Source: Candidatus Poribacteria bacterium (GTDB taxonomy: Bacteria; Poribacteria; WGA-4E; WGA-3G). Taken from it: 8,752 bases of DNA. Position 1 is the stretch's first letter. Each line of letters opens with the position of its first letter. The translations under genes were made by a program, and so were the position numbers. The stretch covers positions 1 to 8,752 of the forward strand of contig VYFM01000521.1 in assembly GCA_009842375.1 (NCBI GenBank), read 5' to 3'. Shown in pieces: positions 1 to 6,387 of the stretch. The notes beneath the pieces were generated by a model. It was not told the DNA's origin. It saw only the letters and a list, made by a program, of their open reading frames with translations, and ran no database searches.

Positions 1-470
1 CTATAGGATTCTTTCCGCTTAGTTTCAGAAATCAACTTGTAGATAAAAAATATACCGCACGAGTTGAAATTAATTTTGGAGATGGTAAAGCAAAATATGA
101 GAAGATTTCACAAAATAAGCCATCAGCACCAGAGAAACATGAGAAAAAGGTCTTAGAGATACCTTTTGGCACACAAGATGAACTCTCTATGATTTACTTC
201 CTGCGGTGTAAGAAGTTGGTTCCTGGAGAGAAATACTACTTTCCTCTGATAATTAAGGCAAAAGTTGTAAAGATTAGTATTAGTGTAGAACACGGAAAGA
301 TGTTAAAAGTCAAAGGATTGGGACGTGTTAGAACGCTTGTTGTGACGACATCACACGGTTATCAACTATGGTTGACTGATGATAACAGACATATCCCTGT
401 CAAAATTGAAGCTGAAGCAAAAATTGGTAAAATGAAAGCCAATTTAGAAAAAAGAGAATTTGTAAGATAA
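1..470 (+). CDS. DUF3108-like envelope protein, 3' part only
   Basis: The frame is open from the left edge (first full codon at 3) to a TAA at 468-470, giving 155 visible residues with no start codon, so the gene is truncated by the window. Two stretches resemble the DUF3108 family. One is QDELSMIYFLR followed by PGEKYYFPL, matching the family's 'Q-D-x-x-S-x-x-Y-x-x-R ... L-x-P-G' block. The other is the C-terminal LWLTDDNRHIPVKIE with a following IGKMKANL, matching its 'W-l-t-d-D-x-r-r-i-P-v ... i-G-s-...-L' ending. Family members are generally exported, beta-rich proteins of unknown function in diderm bacteria, often about 230-260 residues, so roughly the first third is probably missing. 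A signal peptide cannot be assessed. An internal ATG at 189 lies inside the conserved block and is not a credible start. The gene is followed 108 bp later by mfd on the same strand. The family call comes from motif memory, not a search. Confidence 0.72.
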   Translation, partial: IGFFPLSFRNQLVDKKYTARVEINFGDGKAKYEKISQNKPSAPEKHEKKVLEIPFGTQDELSMIYFLRCKKLVPGEKYYFPLIIKAKVVKISISVEHGKMLKVKGLGRVRTLVVTTSHGYQLWLTDDNRHIPVKIEAEAKIGKMKANLEKREFVR

Positions 471-544
471 ACAATTCGTCAGTAGTGGTTCATTTATTCT
501 GATAATAGATAGCATCGCGTGGGTTCTAAAATCCCATTACACTA

Positions 545-550
545 TATAAT
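545..550 (+). promoter_or_regulatory. possible -10 element upstream of mfd
   Basis: A perfect TATAAT lies 28 bp before the GTG start of mfd, in the 108-bp gap after the DUF3108-like gene. At 15-18 bp upstream there is only a weak -35 candidate (TTCTAA at 524-529). AT-rich DNA produces such hexamers by chance, and the organism's promoter consensus is unknown, so this is a weak call. If real, mfd could be transcribed separately from the upstream gene. Confidence 0.25.
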
Positions 551-566
551 TGCACTGCCGAACGAT

Positions 567-571
567 AAGGA
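567..571 (+). promoter_or_regulatory. ribosome binding site supporting the GTG start of mfd
   Basis: AAGGA at 567-571 sits 7 bases before the GTG at 579. The next residues (LEFLRKTEIYQKL) look like a normal Mfd N-terminus, so this spacing supports GTG as the true start. Confidence 0.55.
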
Positions 572-578
572 ATAGTTC

Positions 579-3500
579 GTGTTAGAGTTTTTACGAAAAA
601 CGGAAATATACCAAAAACTGGTTGAATGCATAGATAAAGGTGAAAATCCTCCGACACTCAGAGGGTTACGTAACGCATCCACTTCCTATTTCTTGACGAC
701 TATATTAGAAGATTATCCCAACCATTCTTTTCTTATTGTTTTCCCGGCACATCGAGAAGCGGAGCAGGCATTAGAAGAGGTGCGCGCGTTTTGTCGTCAT
801 AATGAAAAAGATGACAATTTGGAGTTGAATACTCTACAAGACGAACTGCATCTCTTGCCGACTTGGCAAAATACGCTCTTTGAGGGAGTTTCACCTTCCA
901 AGAATATCTCAGTTGCACGCATGCGTTGTTTTCATTCTCTTATTACTAACAATTGTTGGACAAACTCAGAACATCTTCCTAAAGAACTATCACGAAATGT
1001 TGTGTTTACAACGGTTCGGTCATTATCCTATAAATTACCACCGCATCAAACTTTAGCTTCTGCGTGTCGAACATTTAAAACAGGTGATGAAGTTGAGTTT
1101 TTTGATATTATTCCATTTCTGATTCGAAGCGGATACCGTCATGTTGAGCTTGTTGAAGTAAAGGGAGAATTTGCACAAAGGGGAGATATTATAGATATAT
1201 TTCCTCTCACCTCAGAAACACCAGTTCGTCTTGATATTTTTGGTGATGAACTTGATGAAATACGTTTGTTTGATCCCGCAACGCAGGTTTCCATTGAGCA
1301 GGACGATTCAGTTGTCATCACACCTATGACTGAGGTATGTCTGTCGGACATCTGTATAGACCATTGGAAATCTCAAACTGAACGACTTATGGAACAAAAT
1401 GGAAATTCACCAGATTTCATTAATAATATTCGTGAGATGACCCGTATATTTGAGAACTATATTACAATTTCACAGATAGACAGCATAGATTCGATTGAGG
1501 ATTTACCGGTTGATATTGATGGTGTCGAAGCCTATGTTCCAATGTTATATCCGAATACAGAATTGTTGACCGATTATATGCCAAAAGACACAGTGGTCGT
1601 AATGGTTGAACCTCATTGGCAAGAACGCGAAGCGGAACAGATGTGTGAACAACTTCAAGAGATATATGATCAAATAACCACAGAAGGGAAACTTATGCCT
1701 ACTCTTGATACTTTACTTGTTCCTTCTGAAGAACTTCAATCTGAAATTGATAAATATATCACCGTTCCAATTTCTTTAGGTGATCAAGCGATTGACTATA
1801 AAAATAAAGAAATAGCTGATGATGTTGATGAAGAAATGGACTCTGTAGATCCACATTTTGATATTAAGCCACTTGGTCTGGGTAGGGGCAACTATCAGAT
1901 GGTTATTGATCACATCAAAAGATGGACGACAAGAAACTATCTCGTAAATGTCTTTTGTGAAACAGAACAACAGTCTAAACGAGTATTTGAAATGTTACTT
2001 GAACGTGACCTACCATCTGAGAAAATATCTGTCTCAGCAGGTTTTATCTCTGAAGGGTTTTTAAGTGATTCACTAAAACTTGTTTTTATATCTGAAAATG
2101 AGATTTTTGGTAGTCGCCAACGTCGTGCAGTTTCAACAAAACGATATAATAGTGGTGCACCTATTTTGAGTCTTGTTGATATGAAGGTTGGTGATCATGT
2201 TGTTCACATTTCGCACGGTATTGCGATTTACGAAGGTATCCGCCGCATGGATATTGATGGACAATCTCAGGATTTTCTAATTTTAAGGTACAGAGAAGAT
2301 GATCGTTTATATGTTCCAACGTATCAGGTTGATCTGGTGCAAAAATATATCGGAAATAAAGATGAGTCTTACGAACCGAGTATTGATTACCTTGGTGGTA
2401 AATCATGGCAAAACAGGAAAAAACGTGCCAAAGCTGCAGTTGAAGAGATGGCAGAGGAACTTCTGAAACTATATGCCGCACGTCAAGCAATTGAAGGATA
2501 TAGTTTTCCAACCGAAGTGCCCTGGGAAAGTGAATTTGAGGCACTATTCCCATTTCAAGAAACAGATGACCAACTTCAAGCGATTGAAGATGTAAAAGCC
2601 GACATGGAAACAGAAAAACCTATGGATCGGTTAGTATGTGGAGATGTTGGCTATGGAAAGACAGAGGTAGCTTTACGTGCAGCATTTAAAGCGGTAATGG
2701 CAGAAAAACAGGTTGCCTTGCTTGTTCCTACGACTATCCTTGCGCTACAGCATTACGATACTTTTGAGAAAAGATTTAACCCATTTCCAATTCAAGTTGA
2801 AATGCTAAACCGATTTCGAAGTCGTAAGGAGATACAATCTGTAAAAGAGAAACTTGCAGATGGCACCGTTGATATCGTGATCGGGACACATACATTGTTG
2901 TCAGAATCTGTTACTTTTGATAATCTTGGACTACTAATTGTTGACGAAGAACATCGTTTTGGTGTAAAACATAAAGAGAAAATCAAACAGTATAAAAAGA
3001 CTGTGGATGTACTTACTCTCACAGCAACACCGATTCCACGTACGCTGCACATGTCGCTTGTTGGCATTAGAGACTTTAGTATAATAAATACGCCCCCTGC
3101 CAATCGGTTGCCGATTCAAACGCAGGTTATGCCTTACAATGCAAAGGTTATCAAAGATGCTATCATGAATGAGTTATCACGAAACGGACAGGTCTTCTTC
3201 GTACACAACAGAGTACAGAATATCGGCATTATTGCTAAGACCATACAAGAACTTGTCCCACATGCGCGTGTTGCTATAGCACACGGACAAATGCCGGAAC
3301 GTGAGTTAGAAAGTGTTATGTTGGAGTTTGTTCGTCACAAGCATGACATCCTTGTATGTACTATGATAATTGAATCGGGATTAGACATTCCAAACGTCAA
3401 TACCATTATGATAAATCGTGCGGATGCATTTGGCTTAGCACAATTATATCAACTTCGTGGTAGGGTTGGACGTGCGGACGAACAGGCTTACGGATACCTG

Positions 3501-4184
3501 TTTTATCCGCAGGATAAACCTATTACAGAAAATGCCCAAAAACGTCTACAGGTCATTGAGGAATTTACTGATCTCGGTTCCGGATTCAAGATTGCACTGA
3601 GAGATTTAGAAATTCGTGGTGCAGGGAACATACTCGGGGCACAGCAACATGGACATATCACGAATATTGGATATGAACTATACTGTAAACTACTTGACGA
3701 AGCAGTCCGATCTTCAAAGGGTGAAAAAGTTGAGGAAGAAATAGAGACGAGTATTAACCTACCTATTGAAGCATTTCTGCCTGATGATTATATTCCCGAC
3801 AGTCGGCAGAAAATATCTATATATAAGAAAATATCTGCACTTAAAAGTGATAAAGAGAAGCAGGACCTTACAAACGAACTTAAAGACCGATATGGAGACT
3901 TACCGGAACCTGTAGTTATGCTTTTAGAAGTATCTACAATCAAACAACTTTGTCAGAAATTAGGAATAACAGCTATTGTCGCTGGCGGAGAAAGGGTTAA
4001 AGTTACATTTGATGAACATAATCCTCGAATAGATGTAGCAGAATTTATGGAGACAGTATCCAATAACCCACACCTACAACTACGACCCCCAGTTCAACTA
4101 TTGATTGATATTGACGAATTAAATGGAAAAGAATTATTAGTCGAATTACAACGGATATTGACTATGTTCATTGTATCTGATTAA
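579..4184 (+). CDS. mfd: transcription-repair coupling factor Mfd
   Basis: Mfd is a DNA translocase that removes RNA polymerase stalled at lesions and recruits UvrA for nucleotide excision repair; it acts in the cytoplasm on DNA. The 1201 residues compare with 1148 in E. coli and are complete. The UvrB-like N-terminal region covers roughly residues 1-340. It includes SGYRHVELVEVKGEFAQRGD and then DIFP, close to the E. coli equivalent, and its nucleotide-binding loop (about 26-40) is degenerate, as is normal for Mfd. The CarD-like RNA polymerase interaction domain begins near S531 (MKVGDHVVHISHG) and runs to about 600. The translocase core has Walker A GDVGYGKT at 688-695, LVPTT at 715-719, the DEEH box at 789-792, TATPIPRT from 815 and motif VI QLRGRVGR at 958-965. 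The translocation (TRG) motif region follows, with RDLEIRGAG at 1008-1016. The regulatory C-terminal domain starts near 1059 (INLPIEAFLPDDYI). All key motifs look intact. The start is GTG. It lies 108 bp after a DUF3108-like gene and 54 bp before the first parvulin-like gene. Confidence 0.98.
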   Translation: MLEFLRKTEIYQKLVECIDKGENPPTLRGLRNASTSYFLTTILEDYPNHSFLIVFPAHREAEQALEEVRAFCRHNEKDDNLELNTLQDELHLLPTWQNTLFEGVSPSKNISVARMRCFHSLITNNCWTNSEHLPKELSRNVVFTTVRSLSYKLPPHQTLASACRTFKTGDEVEFFDIIPFLIRSGYRHVELVEVKGEFAQRGDIIDIFPLTSETPVRLDIFGDELDEIRLFDPATQVSIEQDDSVVITPMTEVCLSDICIDHWKSQTERLMEQNGNSPDFINNIREMTRIFENYITISQIDSIDSIEDLPVDIDGVEAYVPMLYPNTELLTDYMPKDTVVVMVEPHWQEREAEQMCEQLQEIYDQITTEGKLMPTLDTLLVPSEELQSEIDKYITVPISLGDQAIDYKNKEIADDVDEEMDSVDPHFDIKPLGLGRGNYQMVIDHIKRWTTRNYLVNVFCETEQQSKRVFEMLLERDLPSEKISVSAGFISEGFLSDSLKLVFISENEIFGSRQRRAVSTKRYNSGAPILSLVDMKVGDHVVHISHGIAIYEGIRRMDIDGQSQDFLILRYREDDRLYVPTYQVDLVQKYIGNKDESYEPSIDYLGGKSWQNRKKRAKAAVEEMAEELLKLYAARQAIEGYSFPTEVPWESEFEALFPFQETDDQLQAIEDVKADMETEKPMDRLVCGDVGYGKTEVALRAAFKAVMAEKQVALLVPTTILALQHYDTFEKRFNPFPIQVEMLNRFRSRKEIQSVKEKLADGTVDIVIGTHTLLSESVTFDNLGLLIVDEEHRFGVKHKEKIKQYKKTVDVLTLTATPIPRTLHMSLVGIRDFSIINTPPANRLPIQTQVMPYNAKVIKDAIMNELSRNGQVFFVHNRVQNIGIIAKTIQELVPHARVAIAHGQMPERELESVMLEFVRHKHDILVCTMIIESGLDIPNVNTIMINRADAFGLAQLYQLRGRVGRADEQAYGYLFYPQDKPITENAQKRLQVIEEFTDLGSGFKIALRDLEIRGAGNILGAQQHGHITNIGYELYCKLLDEAVRSSKGEKVEEEIETSINLPIEAFLPDDYIPDSRQKISIYKKISALKSDKEKQDLTNELKDRYGDLPEPVVMLLEVSTIKQLCQKLGITAIVAGGERVKVTFDEHNPRIDVAEFMETVSNNPHLQLRPPVQLLIDIDELNGKELLVELQRILTMFIVSD

Positions 4185-4194
4185 ATACCTTAAC

Positions 4195-4213
4195 GGTTAG
4201 CATATACCTAACC
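4195..4213 (+). other. small inverted repeat between mfd and the first parvulin-like gene
   Basis: GGTTAG (4195-4200) and CTAACC (4208-4213) form a perfect 6-bp stem with a 7-base loop, starting 10 bp after the mfd stop. No T-run follows (AATATTATTG instead), so it is not a standard intrinsic terminator. It could be a weak RNA stem or chance. Confidence 0.3.
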
Positions 4214-4223
4214 AATATTATTG

Positions 4224-4230
4224 AAAGGAG
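4224..4230 (+). promoter_or_regulatory. strong Shine-Dalgarno that fixes the start at GTG 4239
   Basis: AAAGGAG lies 8 bases before GTG 4239. The in-frame TTG at 4221 directly abuts and would be translated through this site, so GTG 4239 is the better start. It also places the lysines and hydrophobic segment of the signal sequence exactly at the N-terminus. Confidence 0.8.
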
Positions 4231-4238
4231 AAATCCAA

Positions 4239-5213
4239 GTGAAAAAAATATTATGTGTTGTTGCTGTAGTTTTTACAGCATGCCTTCTCACATGGTCACT
4301 TGTCAGTTCGGACAACCATGAATCTTCTGAAGAGGAAGTTGACAAAAGTCAGATTATAATAGCAGAATATAAGTGGAATAGTGATTTCCACCAAATATCT
4401 CTTGCAGAATTGGAAGCGGCAATTGCAGAATTACCGACCTATCGACAACGTAATTATTCTACTAAAGAGGGGAAAGCCGAGTATTTAGAAGACTATATTG
4501 ACAAGAGACTAAAACTGCATCAAGCAACCGATGAAAGTTTTGATAAGTTACAAGATCACCTTGACAAATTAGAAGACTATACACACCAACTGATGGTGGA
4601 AAAACTTACCGAAATAGAAGTGGATTTGAAGGTTTCCTATACGGATGAAGACCTTATGGCATATTATAAGGCGCACATGTCTAACTATATAGAAGATGCA
4701 ACGGTCCGTGCTATCTGTATAACGCTTGATGATGAAGATTTAGCTTATGAAACTTTGGACCAGATTAAAGCTGGCGCAGACATCGTAGAGGTAGCCAAGA
4801 AGCTTACTGAAGAAAATAAATTCGCAAACGGACCAGGTATGAGTCAAGAAGATCCTGGTAACACCGGTTTCTTTAGAAAAAATGCTTCACCAAGTTGGGC
4901 TGAATTTATTGATGCGGTCTTCGAGATGGAAATTGGGGAAATGACTGATTCTGTGTTTGAAACAGATGTTAATGATGAGACATATTACCTCATTTTCCGT
5001 AAGGAAGAGCAGAAACCTGAACGACAGAAAGAATTTGAGGAAGTGAAATCTGATGTTGAACGGAAAGTTGAACGGGTAACGAAACGTGAACGTATAATAG
5101 AATGGGTGGATGAAATCACTGCAAAAGCTAAGTTGAAAACATATCCTGAGAACATACCTGAACCCTTTCAACCTGAAACAACTGAAGAAGAATCAGAAAC
5201 ACCAGAGGAGTAA
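4239..5213 (+). CDS. exported parvulin-like (SurA/PrsA-type) protein, paralog 1
   Basis: With the GTG start the product is 324 residues. The N-terminus MKKILCVVAVVFTAC has lysines followed by a hydrophobic segment to about residue 22. It may be a signal peptide, a membrane anchor or an atypical lipobox (F-T-A-C at 12-15; Phe at -3 is unusual). A charged helical region (about 35-140) resembles the SurA N-domain. A PpiC/parvulin-like domain follows at about 153-265, showing VRAICITL (156-163), DIVEVAKKLTE, a GPG...PGNTGFF loop (to 212) and FIDAVFEMEIGEMTD. The expected first catalytic histidine (H-I-L in active parvulins) is absent (A-I-C here). The C-terminal 'G-x-H-I' histidine is also missing (TYYLIF). 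Chaperone function is therefore more likely than prolyl isomerase activity, which is inference. A coiled, highly charged segment and an acidic Glu/Pro/Thr tail end the protein. It is clearly paralogous to the next gene, 31 bp downstream, and the two are probably cotranscribed. Confidence 0.85.
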   Translation: MKKILCVVAVVFTACLLTWSLVSSDNHESSEEEVDKSQIIIAEYKWNSDFHQISLAELEAAIAELPTYRQRNYSTKEGKAEYLEDYIDKRLKLHQATDESFDKLQDHLDKLEDYTHQLMVEKLTEIEVDLKVSYTDEDLMAYYKAHMSNYIEDATVRAICITLDDEDLAYETLDQIKAGADIVEVAKKLTEENKFANGPGMSQEDPGNTGFFRKNASPSWAEFIDAVFEMEIGEMTDSVFETDVNDETYYLIFRKEEQKPERQKEFEEVKSDVERKVERVTKRERIIEWVDEITAKAKLKTYPENIPEPFQPETTEEESETPEE

Positions 5214-5230
5214 CTCCAATCTTTACCAAA

Positions 5231-5236
5231 AGGAGG
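5231..5236 (+). promoter_or_regulatory. consensus Shine-Dalgarno deciding ATG 5245
   Basis: AGGAGG lies 8 bases before ATG 5245. A nearer ATG at 5241 is in another frame and meets a stop after five codons, so 5245 is the start. This perfect site suggests strong translation of paralog 2. Confidence 0.8.
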
Positions 5237-5244
5237 TAGAATGA

Positions 5245-6228
5245 ATGTCAAAATTTAGATGTCTGTCAATAATATTATTATTACCTGTTCTTGCCACAGT
5301 TCCTTTCTTATATAGTTGTGGTGACAAAGCGATCGGTGCAGATGGAACTGTCATAGCAGAATTTGAATGGGAAGGGAAACAACGGATTACACTTGAAGAG
5401 ATGATGCAGGAGATCAGCGAACTTCCAGAATATAAACAACGTCAGTACAAGGATAAAGCTGGACTTGAAGAATACATGCTCCTCATGGCAGAAAGCCGTC
5501 TAATCCTGTGTCTTGCAAAAGACATGAAACTCAATGAAGATGATGAAATACTCAAGAAAGTTCGAGATTATCTTCAGGATTTAATGATTGATAAAATCAC
5601 TGAACAGGAAGTTGATAATAAACTTGTTTTAGATGAAACTGATTATCAAGAATATTATGATAAGCACAAAGAGGATTATGTGCGACCAGCACAAGTCAGA
5701 CTGATGTGTATTACATTACAGGATAAAGAACGTGCAGATGAAGTATTTGCTGAGATAAAAGCAGGTAAAGATATTGCTGTTGCTGCACAAGAGTTATCTG
5801 ATAGAGGAGAATTGGTGGGGGGACCGGGTTCAAACCCCGCAGCACCGGGTGACACCGATTTCATCAGCAAAAACACTTATCCAGTAGGAACTGAACCTTT
5901 TATGGATGCTGCCTTCAACGCAGAACTTGACACACTCCATCCTTCTGTTATTGAAGTAGAGGTACAGGGTGAAAAATATTTCATAATGTTTGTTAAGAAG
6001 GAAGCAAGAGATACATTTCAGAGACCTTTTGACGAACCGGATGTACGTAAAAACGTCATTAGAAAAACTGAAAGTGAACATCGTGAGAACCTAATGAAGG
6101 AATGGTTAACGCGACTCAGAGAACGTGCTGAAGTAAAAACCTTCATTGATCGAATACCAGATGACAAACCTACTGAACCAGAACAAGAATCTGAAACACC
6201 TTCAGAGCAAACTGCTCCTGAGGAATAG
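5245..6228 (+). CDS. parvulin-like lipoprotein (SurA/PrsA-type), paralog 2
   Basis: The 327-residue product begins with a lipoprotein signal: a hydrophobic segment then the lipobox L22-Y-S-C25, followed by GDK. The mature protein should be acylated on Cys25 and anchored in the inner or outer membrane facing the periplasm. It parallels paralog 1 along its length: VIAEFEWEGKQRITLEEM against IIAEYKWNSDFHQISLAEL, then E-L-P-x-Y-[KR]-Q-R, a helical N-domain, and a parvulin-like domain at about 148-260. That domain has VRLMCIT (151-157), DIAVAAQELSD, a GGPG...PGDT loop and PFMDAAFNAELD. The histidines expected in active parvulins are replaced (L-M-C; EKYFIMF), so isomerase activity is doubtful. The C-terminus is an acidic Glu/Pro/Thr tail sharing E-S-E-T-P with paralog 1, which fits a local tandem duplication followed by divergence. 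It is followed by a 159-bp gap holding a long hairpin. An extracytoplasmic folding factor is the likely role, but its clients are unknown. Confidence 0.87.
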   Translation: MSKFRCLSIILLLPVLATVPFLYSCGDKAIGADGTVIAEFEWEGKQRITLEEMMQEISELPEYKQRQYKDKAGLEEYMLLMAESRLILCLAKDMKLNEDDEILKKVRDYLQDLMIDKITEQEVDNKLVLDETDYQEYYDKHKEDYVRPAQVRLMCITLQDKERADEVFAEIKAGKDIAVAAQELSDRGELVGGPGSNPAAPGDTDFISKNTYPVGTEPFMDAAFNAELDTLHPSVIEVEVQGEKYFIMFVKKEARDTFQRPFDEPDVRKNVIRKTESEHRENLMKEWLTRLRERAEVKTFIDRIPDDKPTEPEQESETPSEQTAPEE

Positions 6229-6240
6229 ATTCTAATTTGC

Positions 6241-6326
6241 TGTGTATGATGTCAATCAAACGATCGCAAAGTTGCTCATGTAATTGCGTGTTTCGGTACA
6301 CAACAATTACATGAGCATCATATACA
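6241..6326 (+). repeat. long nested inverted repeat (RNA hairpin) upstream of the SurA-like gene
   Basis: A perfect 14-bp inverted repeat, TGCTCATGTAATTG (6273-6286) with CAATTACATGAGCA (6304-6317), is extended inward. The inner extension is GTGT/ACAC (6288-6291 with 6298-6301), across a 1x2 internal loop, closing a six-base loop TTCGGT. Directly outside it, 6241-6249 pairs with 6318-6326 (9 bp including one G-U), leaving a 23-base one-sided bulge that contains the palindrome CGATCG (6261-6266). The arms sit wholly between two genes. No T-run follows, so it is not a textbook rho-independent terminator. Plausible roles are an attenuator or processing site within the operon, a factor-dependent terminator, or a small dispersed repeat. 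All of these are inference. Confidence 0.7.
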
Positions 6327-6375
6327 GTCTTACATAATCGCGTCATACTTATCTTTGATTTTATTTGCCAATAGT

Positions 6376-6380
6376 GGAGG
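6376..6380 (+). promoter_or_regulatory. ribosome binding site supporting ATG 6388
   Basis: GGAGG lies 7 bases before ATG 6388. The longer in-frame option, TTG 6355, has no comparable site and would place eleven extra residues ahead of the signal peptide while translating through this motif. ATG 6388 is therefore preferred. Confidence 0.8.
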
Positions 6381-6387
6381 TAGTCAC

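Noticed and set aside
521..536. TGGG ... CCCA short inverted repeat between the DUF3108-like gene and mfd, considered as a terminator.
   Set aside because: The stem is only about four pairs and is followed by TTACAC rather than a T-run, so it is too weak to call.
1800..1860. Acidic stretch in Mfd (about residues 408-425), considered as an unusual insertion.
   Set aside because: It falls in the variable linker between the UvrB-like module and domain 3, where Mfd proteins differ in length, and total length is only modestly above E. coli Mfd.
2161..2553. Minus-strand open frame of 130 codons opposite mfd.
   Set aside because: It lies wholly antisense to the conserved CarD-like and adjacent regions of mfd, its product resembles nothing recognisable, and no ribosome binding site was evident. 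The other minus-strand frames opposite mfd, surA and lptD were dismissed for the same reasons.
5826..5838. GGGTTCAAACCCC resembles the T-arm of a tRNA.
   Set aside because: It lies inside the well-supported lipoprotein reading frame, in the Gly/Pro loop region. No acceptor stem, anticodon arm or D-arm could be seen at proper distances.
6331..6360. Possible promoter (CATAAT at 6333-6338) for surA after the hairpin.
   Set aside because: No acceptable -35 element lies 16-18 bp upstream, and that area is the hairpin arm. AT-rich sequence makes such matches common.
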